Source: JBDRGC01 sp043818215
GTDB lineage: Bacteria; Chloroflexota; Anaerolineae; Anaerolineales; UBA11858
Direction: 5' to 3'
DNA length: 7,449 bases
Assembly (NCBI GenBank): GCA_043818215.1
Contig: JBDRGC010000436.1
Span: 1 to 7,449, forward strand
Shown piece after piece: positions 1-5,531 of the stretch (the stretch's first letter is position 1; every line of letters starts with the position of its first letter). The notes under the pieces were generated by a model. The model ran no database searches. It saw only the letters and a program-made list of their open reading frames with translations, and was not told the DNA's origin. A program made the translations under genes and the position numbers.

Positions 1-455
1 CGTTCGGAGATGTCGCGTTGCAAGCGGCGTATGAAGCGGATATCCGAGTCGGTATCAACGAATATCTTGACATCGAATATATCCCGCAAGGCGGGTTCGG
101 TGAAGATTAAAATGCCTTCGACCAGGACCACCGGCTGGGGGGCAATTGGGATAGTTCGAGCAGTGCGGGAATGCGTTGTGAAATCGTATACGGGCAGTTC
201 AATTAGATTGCCAACTTTGAGTTGTTGGATTTGTTCGATAAGCAGTTCGGTTTCCAGCGCATCGGGATGGTCGAAATTGACCTTTTCCCGCTGCGTAATC
301 GGCAGGGCGCTCAAATCCCTATAATATGCGTCATGGGGCAAGAAGGCAATGCGTTCAGCTCCGACCCGTTCCAGGATGACGTTTGCGACTGTGGTCTTTC
401 CAGACCCGCTGCCGCCGGCGATACCAATTACGAGAGGAATAGCGCGTGTACTCAT
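1..455 (-). CDS. udk: Uridine kinase, N-terminal 151 codons (3' end cut by window edge)
   Basis: Phosphorylates uridine and cytidine to UMP and CMP with a nucleoside triphosphate; cytosolic pyrimidine salvage. Reading the minus strand from the ATG at 455-453 gives an open frame to the window edge. A P-loop GGSGSGKTT lies at residues 14-22, a HDAYYRD segment at about 41-47 matches the QDSYYKD-type substrate motif of the family, and NFDHPDA, YDFTTHSRT and a VLVEGILIF strand follow in the usual order. The family is normally about 200-215 residues, so roughly 50-60 are missing to the left. No Shine-Dalgarno sequence precedes the ATG, and the only other nearby ATG is out of frame and stops at once, so this start is well supported. 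The gene is divergent from the regulator at 868 and has no visible link to the sulfur genes. Phosphoribulokinase is the main look-alike, but the motifs fit uridine kinase better. Confidence 0.93.
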   Translation of the reverse strand, partial: MSTRAIPLVIGIAGGSGSGKTTVANVILERVGAERIAFLPHDAYYRDLSALPITQREKVNFDHPDALETELLIEQIQQLKVGNLIELPVYDFTTHSRTARTIPIAPQPVVLVEGILIFTEPALRDIFDVKIFVDTDSDIRFIRRLQRDISE

Positions 456-461
456 GGTGGC

Positions 462-467
462 ATTATA
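462..467 (-). promoter_or_regulatory. -10 box of udk, positioned for a leaderless mRNA
   Basis: The minus strand reads TATAAT, then GCCACC, then the udk ATG. A start site 6-7 nt after the box would fall on the A of the start codon, which agrees with the absence of a Shine-Dalgarno sequence. No good -35 hexamer is visible at 16-18 bp spacing, so promoter strength is uncertain. Confidence 0.45.
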
Positions 468-493
468 CTGTAGGACTTACGCAGTTGACAGGA

Positions 494-542
494 ATCAGGT
501 GCGACGCACTCAGGTTTTCTCAGAAAGTGTGTCGCACCTGAT
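494..542. repeat. 17-bp inverted repeat with a short spacer, repeat-element-like
   Basis: Arms at 494-510 and 526-542 (core AGGTGCGACGCACT) pair at 16 of 17 positions, and the single exception is a G-T wobble in RNA. They are separated by 15 nt. There is no T-run on either side, so this is not a standard terminator. The preceding TAGGACTTACGCA (471-483) resembles ends of small interspersed elements that I recall from other genomes; this resemblance is from memory and unverified. From 543 to 595 nothing is recognisable. Confidence 0.6.
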
Positions 543-603
543 ATGGGCTTGAAATATGGGGGACCTCGTTATTTTTGGCAGGGAAATAGGAACGTGTTAG
601 AAT

Positions 604-748
604 GTAACCGTTAGCCCCCCTGCCCCCCAACTTTGGGGGGATCCCGGTTATTGCTCAACCCAACCCTGGGGAGATCCCGTATTGCTCCCCCCAGGCTTGT
701 CTTGAGCGTGTCGAAGGGATTAGGGGGCAGGGGGGGCTGAATGGTTAC
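604..748. mobile_element. MITE-like 145-bp element with terminal inverted repeats and 8-bp flanking duplication
   Basis: The element begins GTAACC and ends GGTTAC. The inverted similarity continues inward for about 30 bp with a few mismatches: the left end runs into a C-rich tract at 615-628 and the right end into a G-rich tract at 722-736. Both sides are flanked by the same 8 bp, GTTAGAAT, at 596-603 and 749-756, as expected of a target-site duplication. Inside are a perfect 8-bp hairpin (623-630 with 633-640), two related GATCCCG...TATTGCTC copies (640-656 and 673-687), and the segment CTTGAGCGTGTCGAAGGG (701-718), a type of short interspersed repeat that I recall from many bacterial genomes. 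It has no open reading frame, so any movement would depend on a transposase elsewhere. Confidence 0.6.
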
Positions 749-777
749 GTTAGAATGGCAGTACCTTCAAAGTTTCC

Positions 778-852
778 GTGAAACGTGAAATGTGATGCGT
801 GACGCAGTCCCCGAAGCGTAGCGGAGTGGGATAAAATCGTTTCACGTTTCAC
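778..852. repeat. Perfect 13-bp inverted repeat bracketing the region before the LysR gene
   Basis: GTGAAACGTGAAA at 778-790 is the exact reverse complement of 840-852, with 49 nt between the arms. Each arm contains a GTGAAAC-type submotif. The interior holds GCGTGACGC (797-805) and CCGAAGCGTAGCGGAG (811-826), which itself looks repeat-like. A weak -10-like TAAAAT lies at 832-837 without a matching -35. The structure may be a small repeat element that now carries the regulator's leader, or an operator. The sequence alone does not decide. Confidence 0.55.
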
Positions 853-867
853 ATGAGAGAAATAACA

Positions 868-1791
868 ATGATAGAACTCATCAAACTAAAAACATTCCTT
901 TACGCAGCCGAACACCTGAGCTTCTCTAAAGCTGCCAGGCAATTGCACCTCACACAGCCAACAATCAGTCATCATATCAAAGCACTCGAAGTCGAACTGA
1001 ACGTAGAGTTATTCGAGCGTTCGGGGGGCAGTGTTCACCTCACCGAGGCTGGCCGGTTGCTATTGCCGTGGGCGCGCAAATTGATTCGTCAATCTAACGA
1101 GATGCATGAGATGATGGCGTCCATGAAGAAAGGGGTTGTCGGTCAGTTGCGAATTGCTTGCAGTACTACGTCTGGAAAGTATATTTTACCCCAACTGGCA
1201 GCGCGCTTCAGGCAGCGCTATCCTGGGATTCACGTGAGCATTCTGTCTTGCACATCGGAGCGAGTTGCCCTCCGTTTGCTGGAAGGTGAGGCTCATTTGG
1301 GGGTAGTAAGCCGAGAAATTCATGGTACTGGATTGGAGTGTCAAGCGTTTTTCGACGATTTTTTTAGTTTGATTGTTCCCGCTGGCCACCGTTGGGCGAG
1401 CCGTTCATCAATCGAGCCAGAAGAACTCCTCGAAGAACAGATCATCATCCGCGAGCCCACTTCCGGGACACGCCGGGTGATGTTGGATGAATTGGCAAAA
1501 CACGACATCACATTGGATGACTTGAGCGTCTTTCTGGAATTAGGCAACGCCGAGGCTATTGTGAAAACCGTTGCCGAAGGGTACGGTGTCGCGTTTGTCT
1601 CTACCCTGGCGGCCGCCTGTCCCATGGAAATAGGAAGTGTCGTCGAAGTACCGGTTGCTGATCTCGACCTGCGACGTAAGATTTATATGCTGCGAAAAAG
1701 TCTGGATACTCCCCATCGCCCCCAGGAAGTGTTTTGGAGTTTTGTGCATGATCCGGGGAATGTGGATTTGTTGCAATTGGCGGGAGCTTGA
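868..1791 (+). CDS. LysR-family transcriptional regulator, CysL/YeiE-like
   Basis: A 307-residue LysR-type regulator. The N-terminal helix-turn-helix covers about residues 1-60, with the typical SFSKAARQLHLTQPTISHHIKALE-type recognition region at 18-41, followed by a linker helix (about 62-90) and a two-lobed effector-binding domain (about 93-295). The segments STTSGKYILP (99-108) and REPTSGTR (195-202) match effector-pocket motifs of the CysL/YeiE branch, in which characterised members regulate sulfite reductase genes or respond to sulfite. I chose the ATG at 868 because GAGAGA lies about 6-10 nt upstream and the protein then starts in normal LysR register. An in-frame ATG at 853 would add five residues but has no ribosome binding site and adjoins a repeat arm. 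The gene is convergent with the sulfur genes and divergent from udk. Control of the sulfur run and autoregulation are both plausible but unproven. Confidence 0.9.
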   Translation: MIELIKLKTFLYAAEHLSFSKAARQLHLTQPTISHHIKALEVELNVELFERSGGSVHLTEAGRLLLPWARKLIRQSNEMHEMMASMKKGVVGQLRIACSTTSGKYILPQLAARFRQRYPGIHVSILSCTSERVALRLLEGEAHLGVVSREIHGTGLECQAFFDDFFSLIVPAGHRWASRSSIEPEELLEEQIIIREPTSGTRRVMLDELAKHDITLDDLSVFLELGNAEAIVKTVAEGYGVAFVSTLAAACPMEIGSVVEVPVADLDLRRKIYMLRKSLDTPHRPQEVFWSFVHDPGNVDLLQLAGA

Positions 1792-1805
1792 GGGGTGGGG
1801 GAGGG

Positions 1806-1899
1806 TAAACAAGGTATACAAAGTAAACAGAGTATACAAAAAAAACAGGGTAGGCGAGGTATTTACCCGTCTACCCTGTTTACATTGTATACCCTGTTC
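1806..1899. repeat. Imperfect inverted repeat of GTAAACAGGGTATAC-type units between convergent genes
   Basis: The left arm (about 1806-1833) matches the reverse complement of the right arm (about 1871-1899) with only a few mismatches. Within the arms, units resembling GTAAACA-GGTATACA recur. Together with the inner stem at 1843-1881, the whole space between the LysR and dsrE-like genes can fold into one long hairpin. It looks like an interspersed palindromic repeat that now serves as a transcription barrier. Confidence 0.55.
1838..1881 (-). terminator. Intrinsic terminator of the sulfur gene run
   Basis: On the minus strand an 11-bp perfect stem (AAACAGGGTAG at 1843-1853 on the plus strand, pairing with 1871-1881) encloses a 17-nt loop. 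It runs straight into eight T residues (plus-strand A-run 1838-1845). This lies 25 nt after the stop codon of the last minus-strand gene, as expected of a Rho-independent terminator. On the plus strand the stem is followed only by TTTACATTG-like sequence, so termination of the LysR transcript would be weaker. Confidence 0.72.
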
Positions 1900-1905
1900 A
1901 CATAC

Positions 1906-2265
1906 CTAGAAACTAAATGTTATAGTCGCATCATCGATATCCATCAAGAAGGGCGGGGCCTTCGAGATACTAATACGCTCATCGCGCAAGTCTTCTGGCT
2001 TGATGCCTTTGTTTTCCAGGGCCAACTCGCAAAGGATAACTTCGCCGCCTTCATTCAGAATTGTATTGAATAGCTCAACTGGATTGGGCAAGCCCTTGGG
2101 GGTTCCAACTTTCTCCATTTCACCTTTCAGGAATGCCTGAGAGCCGCCGGGGGTGATGAAGATGCTGACTTCGTTGCCAATAGCTATGCCTGATGAGCCT
2201 ATTATCAACGTGGGCATAAAGCTGGATGATGCCGAACCGTTGCAAACAATTGCCATTTTAGTCAT
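1906..2265 (-). CDS. DsrE-family sulfur-relay protein, second copy
   Basis: A 119-residue cytosolic protein of the DsrE/DsrF-like fold, a family of small proteins that pass sulfane sulfur via a conserved cysteine. An N-terminal beta strand MAIVCNG with a Ser-rich turn, NPVELFN at about 61-67, GEVILCEL with Cys79, and a C-terminal DDATITFSF are visible. It is a paralogue of the protein at 3677-4051: both share P-[DN]-PVELF-[DN], G-x-VILCEL and the ending DA-x-[LI]-[ST]-F-S-[FY]. It also has an early Cys8 that the other copy lacks. I chose the ATG at 2265 because AAAAAGGA lies just upstream. An upstream in-frame start at 2295 would begin inside the 2285-2313 palindrome and lacks a ribosome binding site. 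It is the last gene of the run, 74 nt after tsuA and followed by a terminator. The exact partner is not known from sequence. Confidence 0.82.
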   Translation of the reverse strand: MTKMAIVCNGSASSSFMPTLIIGSSGIAIGNEVSIFITPGGSQAFLKGEMEKVGTPKGLPNPVELFNTILNEGGEVILCELALENKGIKPEDLRDERISISKAPPFLMDIDDATITFSF

Positions 2266-2284
2266 AAGAATATCCTTTTTGCAG

Positions 2285-2313
2285 GTGACAGTCACTGTTC
2301 AAGTGACTGTCAC
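2285..2313. promoter_or_regulatory. Perfect 12-bp palindrome before the last dsrE-like gene (hairpin or operator)
   Basis: GTGACAGTCACT (2285-2296) and AGTGACTGTCAC (2302-2313) are exact reverse complements around a 5-nt centre. Each arm also contains its own 11-bp palindrome GTGAC-[A/T]-GTCAC, centred on 2290 and 2308, so two half-sites lie 18 bp apart. No T-run follows on the minus strand, so simple termination is unlikely. It sits about 20 nt before the start codon and next to the ribosome binding site. An RNA-stabilising hairpin, attenuation, or a dimeric regulator site are the options. Confidence 0.5.
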
Positions 2314-2339
2314 ATAAAATTAATCAGAGGTATCCGATA

Positions 2340-3356
2340 TCAGGCGTTCGGTCGGACGAACATGAGATATGCCGTAACCCAGGCACCCAGAACAATCGAA
2401 ATAGCGGCTACAAATGAGCCAATTGCCAGTTGGGGGATGCCGCTCAAGATATGGGTCACATTACAACCACCGGAGGTGACGGCCCCGAATCCCATCAGCA
2501 GGCCGCCTAAGAAAGCCTGACCGATCATGGCTGGCTTGGGGAAGCGGAACTTGAATTCACCCGAGAGCAACGCACCGATTAATGCGCCGATGACGATACC
2601 AAGTACCATGGCGGCAATCCAGTTGACGGACTGGTCTGGGACGCGCAGGATGACGACTTTGACCCACTGAATCCAGCCAGCGGTGATACCCAGGGGGTAA
2701 TTGCGACCCGCAGCAGCGGAGATTGGGAAAGAAATGATGTTCACGACACCGATCGCGATACCGGTAATCAACCAGTTCCAGGGTCTCTTGAAGAAAGTCA
2801 CTGATGTATCAGTGACTAGAGTATCATCGTCATTTTTGCGAGCCATAAAGTACCAAATTCCACCCGCAACAATGGCAATGATCAGTGCCAAGACCCAGTA
2901 TTGCATACCAAGGACGCTGGCCAGGGTCGGGTTTGTTGCATCGGGTGTTTGCAGGGATACCATGATTGGCTTTAAAAAGCCCATCGCGGTCAGGGTTCCG
3001 GTGGTAGCCAGACCGATTACTGCGGCCAGCGCGCCCATCATGCCTTCGCCGACGCGGTAGGTGATCCCGCTGGCACAGCCGCCAGCGATGACCATACCAA
3101 CACCGAAGACGAAGCTTCCGACCAGGTTCGCCCACCCAAATGAGGGTTTGGGGTTGATCGAAATTATCCCGGTGGCATCCATGAGGGCAAAGCCGGCCAT
3201 CGAAACCAAGATGGCAACACCGACTGATTTCAACAGCGTGTAATCTTGCAGCAAGGCGGTGTCCCGAATTGCGGAATTCATACAGAAGCGGCCGCGTTGC
3301 ATGACGAAGCCAAAGATGATTCCAACGATCAAACCAGTGATTATTGCAGTAGCCAT
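2340..3356 (-). CDS. tsuA: TsuA/YeeE-YedE family thiosulfate (sulfur compound) transporter
   Basis: A 338-residue inner-membrane protein with about nine hydrophobic helices. Characterised YeeE/TsuA proteins import thiosulfate for use as a sulfur source, relaying it through hydrogen bonds with three conserved cysteines. All three are present here: GRFCMNS (Cys25), GGCASG (Cys94) and SGGCNVTH (Cys298). Each sits in its conserved glycine-rich setting, with spacing close to the structurally known family member. A charged linker at about 172-190 separates the two pseudo-symmetric halves. The start at 3356 is preceded by GGAGGA at good spacing. It lies 28 nt downstream of the TusA-like gene, matching the common yeeE-yeeD (TsuA-TsuB) partnership. 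Thiosulfate is the likely substrate; other sulfane-sulfur ions cannot be excluded. Confidence 0.9.
   Translation of the reverse strand: MATAIITGLIVGIIFGFVMQRGRFCMNSAIRDTALLQDYTLLKSVGVAILVSMAGFALMDATGIISINPKPSFGWANLVGSFVFGVGMVIAGGCASGITYRVGEGMMGALAAVIGLATTGTLTAMGFLKPIMVSLQTPDATNPTLASVLGMQYWVLALIIAIVAGGIWYFMARKNDDDTLVTDTSVTFFKRPWNWLITGIAIGVVNIISFPISAAAGRNYPLGITAGWIQWVKVVILRVPDQSVNWIAAMVLGIVIGALIGALLSGEFKFRFPKPAMIGQAFLGGLLMGFGAVTSGGCNVTHILSGIPQLAIGSFVAAISIVLGAWVTAYLMFVRPNA
2796..2817. repeat. 22-bp near-perfect palindrome inside tsuA
   Basis: AGTCACTGAT (2796-2805) and ATCAGTGACT (2808-2817) are exact reverse complements around a 2-nt centre. It lies in the part of tsuA that encodes the variable hydrophilic linker (about residues 180-187). 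It shares the AGTCACT/AGTGACT core with the palindrome at 2285-2313 about 500 bp away. It may be a regulator site, an RNA hairpin, or chance. Confidence 0.45.
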
Positions 3357-3384
3357 ATTTAATCCTCCAGATTAGTCTAATGTT

Positions 3385-3633
3385 TTATTTGAGTCCGAAT
3401 GCTTCGATTAACATGCGGTGATTGGGTCCGTCGATTTGCTCGACCGAAATGAGCTTATGTCCCTGCTTTTTTAGATTGCGGGGAATTCGTTCCACAGACA
3501 TGGGATAATCCAACAGAACTTCGAGGACTTCTCCCTTGGCCATCTTCTTCAAGGTGGTCATGGTGTTCATGTCGGGGTACGGGCAAATTTTGCCACACAC
3601 ATCCAGGGTTTTATTAGGTGTAATTTCACTCAT
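3385..3633 (-). CDS. tusA: TusA/SirA-like sulfur carrier (CPxP protein), possibly TsuB/YeeD-type
   Basis: An 82-residue cytosolic sulfur-transfer protein. TusA proteins carry sulfur as a persulfide on the cysteine of a CPxP motif, here CPYP with Cys17, in the expected LDVCGKICPYPDMNT-type N-terminal context. A second cysteine, Cys13, lies just before it. The length and the later pattern (GEVLEVLLDYP, then a C-terminal strand) are normal for the family. The start at 3633 follows AAGGAGA at ideal spacing. It sits between a dsrE-like gene (43 nt) and tsuA (28 nt). In E. coli and others the TusA-like partner of the YeeE transporter (YeeD/TsuB) takes sulfur from the imported thiosulfate using the equivalent cysteine, so the same job is likely here. 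Delivery onward to DsrE or Hdr proteins is inferred from the neighbours. Confidence 0.92.
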   Translation of the reverse strand: MSEITPNKTLDVCGKICPYPDMNTMTTLKKMAKGEVLEVLLDYPMSVERIPRNLKKQGHKLISVEQIDGPNHRMLIEAFGLK

Positions 3634-3676
3634 ATTTAGTTCTCCTTAGATAGAAAATAGAGGGAATGAGTTTTGT

Positions 3677-4051
3677 CTAATAGCTAAAACTCAACTTTGC
3701 GTCTTCGGCTTCGAATAGGAATGTAGATGCCATCATGACCTCTACGCCATCCACAAGGTCTTCTTTTGTCATGTCCCAGACGGGCAGGCCCAGCTCACAT
3801 AGAATGACCCGGCCATCCAGAACTTGAATGGCATCGAATAACTCTACGGGATCGGGCTGTCCTTTCATACCCTGGTATTTATTCAGGGCGCCTTTGGCCA
3901 ATATTTTGGCAGCTCCGGGCTGAACAAACAGCAGCACCTGGTCACCGGTGGCTGCAATCGCGGCACTCATAACAAGGGCTGCCATGACACTTTGTTCATC
4001 GTCGTGATTGATGATTACAATTATTTTGTCGATTTGAAATTCTTCGCTCAT
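3677..4051 (-). CDS. DsrE-family sulfur-relay protein, first copy
   Basis: A 124-residue soluble protein of the DsrE-like fold. A first strand KIIVIINHDDEQS, a helix rich in Ala/Met (20-35), a strand QVLLFVQPGA, the motif PDPVELFD (67-74) and GRVILCELG with the only cysteine (Cys85) are visible. The position of Cys85 fits the sulfur-accepting cysteine of DsrE-type proteins. The C-terminus (EDAKLSFSY) matches the paralogue at 1906-2265. The ATG at 4051 is chosen because AAAGGAGATATCT sits directly before it. An alternative GTG at 4087 would overlap the stop of the preceding gene and has no ribosome binding site. It lies 32 nt after the QmoC-like gene. A role in taking sulfur from or giving it to the TusA-like protein, and presenting it to the Hdr-like complex, is inference. 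Confidence 0.85.
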   Translation of the reverse strand: MSEEFQIDKIIVIINHDDEQSVMAALVMSAAIAATGDQVLLFVQPGAAKILAKGALNKYQGMKGQPDPVELFDAIQVLDGRVILCELGLPVWDMTKEDLVDGVEVMMASTFLFEAEDAKLSFSY

Positions 4052-4083
4052 AGATATCTCCTTTCTTTTTGAGATTTTCGTAT

Positions 4084-5226
4084 TCACTCTGCCGGGGCAA
4101 ATGCTCCAGCAGTTGCCTTGCTGTGTTCTTTAGCCTTTTCTTTCACAGCCTGGAAATACACAGCAAAGGGACGGTATAGCAAATGTGCCCATTTACCCAT
4201 CGGCCCTACGGTGACGTACAACATCATCATAATCACTAAGTGAGCGACATAAGCATAGTAGGTTGCCATAGGCAGGCCTGCATAGCGCAAGAAGTGAATC
4301 GTCAGGCCGGAAGCCGCCAGCAAGACCAGTAAGATCGGGAACAGCCAATCGCTCGGATGGGAATGCTTGTGCATCTCATGATCTTTGCGGATCCTTCCAA
4401 TGACGACTTCGATCCCACCGTAAATCAAGGCCCCCGCGGCCAGATAGCCCAGCCAGCGCTGGGGATGGTATATCGGGTAGATATTATCCGTTTGGAACCA
4501 GCCCAGGAAGACCACAATCAGAGCGAACATCGTCCCGTACCCGGCCACAATGATCAGGTGGTTGATCCATCGGCGCTTACTGTCCTCACACTCGGAAAAG
4601 CGGTTCTGGGTTATCGTGTGGTAGATCAAAGTCCAGACCTCTATTAGATAGACCTTCAGCGGAATACCCTGCCGCTCTTCTTTGCTGAATACAAAGAAAT
4701 ACATACGTGCCAGGTTGGATAATAGGAAGCCCCCCAGCACCGCGGCCAAAATCAAGTCGGCGATATGGATCATATGGACGGGGGCAAAAGTGTTGAGTTC
4801 TACCTGGGAGGTGACCATCGGCCCGCTCAGCAAGGCAGCCAGCCCAATCACCAGTATCGCGGCAACCAGGAACATGGCGATAATCCATCCTTTACCCTTG
4901 TAAACTTTGCCAGATAGGCCGGTCCAATCATATTGGGCCGTCAGCCAGCGACGGGCAGCCATCATGGTTTCGCCTGGTTCAGCTTCCCTGGGACAAGTCA
5001 CAGAGCACTCGCCGCAGTAGTAGCACAGCCAGGGATCCAGGCTTTGTGATAATTGTTCTTTATTGCCAATCTGCACCATGCGGATCATATTGCGCGGAAA
5101 GGCGTAGTTGTCGCTGGTGAGAGGACAAATGGCGGTGCAGTTGCCGCAGTTGAAGCATTTTTCGATGCCGATAGCGCCGTATTTCTTGAGTTCGTATAAT
5201 AATCCAGGTTCGATACGAGTACTCAT
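4084..5226 (-). CDS. QmoC-like HdrC/HdrE fusion: two [4Fe-4S] clusters plus membrane cytochrome b domain
   Basis: A 380-residue membrane electron-transfer subunit. The N-terminal HdrC-like domain has two complete CxxCxxCxxxCP motifs, at Cys24-27-30-34 (CFNCGNCTAICP) and Cys68-71-74-78 (CYYCGECSVTCP). The FPRNMI between them and the EPGE after the second are typical of HdrC/QmoC. The C-terminal part has about six transmembrane helices (roughly 113-134, 156-180, 225-246, 258-277, 294-317, 323-346). Several histidines in or beside helices, such as VHMIHIAD, TIHFLRY, VAHLVIM and KWAHLL, could bind b-type haem. This fused order is that of QmoC, which links the quinone pool to Hdr-like partners in sulfate reducers; DsrM lacks the HdrC part. 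The start overlaps the previous stop as TAATG with GGAGGAG upstream, so it is coupled to the winged-helix gene. It probably exchanges electrons between menaquinone and HdrA; the direction cannot be read from sequence. Confidence 0.85.
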   Translation of the reverse strand: MSTRIEPGLLYELKKYGAIGIEKCFNCGNCTAICPLTSDNYAFPRNMIRMVQIGNKEQLSQSLDPWLCYYCGECSVTCPREAEPGETMMAARRWLTAQYDWTGLSGKVYKGKGWIIAMFLVAAILVIGLAALLSGPMVTSQVELNTFAPVHMIHIADLILAAVLGGFLLSNLARMYFFVFSKEERQGIPLKVYLIEVWTLIYHTITQNRFSECEDSKRRWINHLIIVAGYGTMFALIVVFLGWFQTDNIYPIYHPQRWLGYLAAGALIYGGIEVVIGRIRKDHEMHKHSHPSDWLFPILLVLLAASGLTIHFLRYAGLPMATYYAYVAHLVIMMMLYVTVGPMGKWAHLLYRPFAVYFQAVKEKAKEHSKATAGAFAPAE

Positions 5227-5531
5227 TATTTCTTCTCCTCCACCAGTTTATACAGAACATCGACAAAGTCTTCCATTCCGTCTTCGGCAACGAGGTCAAA
5301 TTTTTTCATCGATGAAATATGCCACATCACTTCATGGGTGGGCATATCAACGATTTCGGCCACTTGCGGCACTGTTTTGGATTCTTCTCCAAGAGCCGCA
5401 CGGATCTTTTTGCGGATTGCCATCGGCTCTATGAGCAACGCCTGGGTACGTTTCACAGTATCTGCATGTTCCTTACGCAGTTGTTTGAGTACCTGGGTTT
5501 TCTCTTTACGGGATAATTCTTTATAACTCAC
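5226..5531 (-). CDS. Small winged-helix-like protein coupled between hdrA and the QmoC-like gene
   Basis: A 101-residue protein that I cannot assign to a named family. Residues 1-50 are highly charged and helical (SRKEKTQVLKQLRKEHADT...). Residues 38-86 read like a winged helix: a helix (IRKKIRAAL), a helix-turn-helix (TVPQVAEIVDMPTHEVMWHISSM, about 53-75) and a short wing (FDLVAEDG). There are no cysteines and no membrane segment. The GTG start at 5531 overlaps the hdrA stop as GTGA, with GGAGG about 7 nt upstream. Its own stop overlaps the next ATG as TAATG. This tight coupling suggests that it is made together with the redox subunits, so it could be an assembly or accessory factor or a local regulator. 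DNA binding is only a fold-based guess. Confidence 0.75.
   Translation of the reverse strand: MSYKELSRKEKTQVLKQLRKEHADTVKRTQALLIEPMAIRKKIRAALGEESKTVPQVAEIVDMPTHEVMWHISSMKKFDLVAEDGMEDFVDVLYKLVEEKK

Noticed and set aside
494..542. Intrinsic terminator
   Set aside because: The stem is strong but no T-run follows on either strand, and it lies upstream of both divergent genes, where a terminator is not expected.
10..552. Plus-strand open frames of 67-104 residues
   Set aside because: They are the complement of the uridine kinase frame, whose protein motifs are unmistakable. None has a recognisable domain or a ribosome binding site.
615..736. G-quadruplex from the G tracts
   Set aside because: The tracts on one strand are too few and too far apart for a normal four-tract motif; they are better explained as arms of the MITE.
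1801..1900. Short CRISPR array
   Set aside because: The recurring units are imperfect, partly inverted and not separated by unique spacers of constant length, and no cas gene is near.
1637..2073. Plus-strand open frames of about 90 residues across the 3' end of the LysR gene and the repeat
   Set aside because: They run through the LysR frame, the palindromic repeat and the antisense of the dsrE-like gene. The repetitive composition explains their length.
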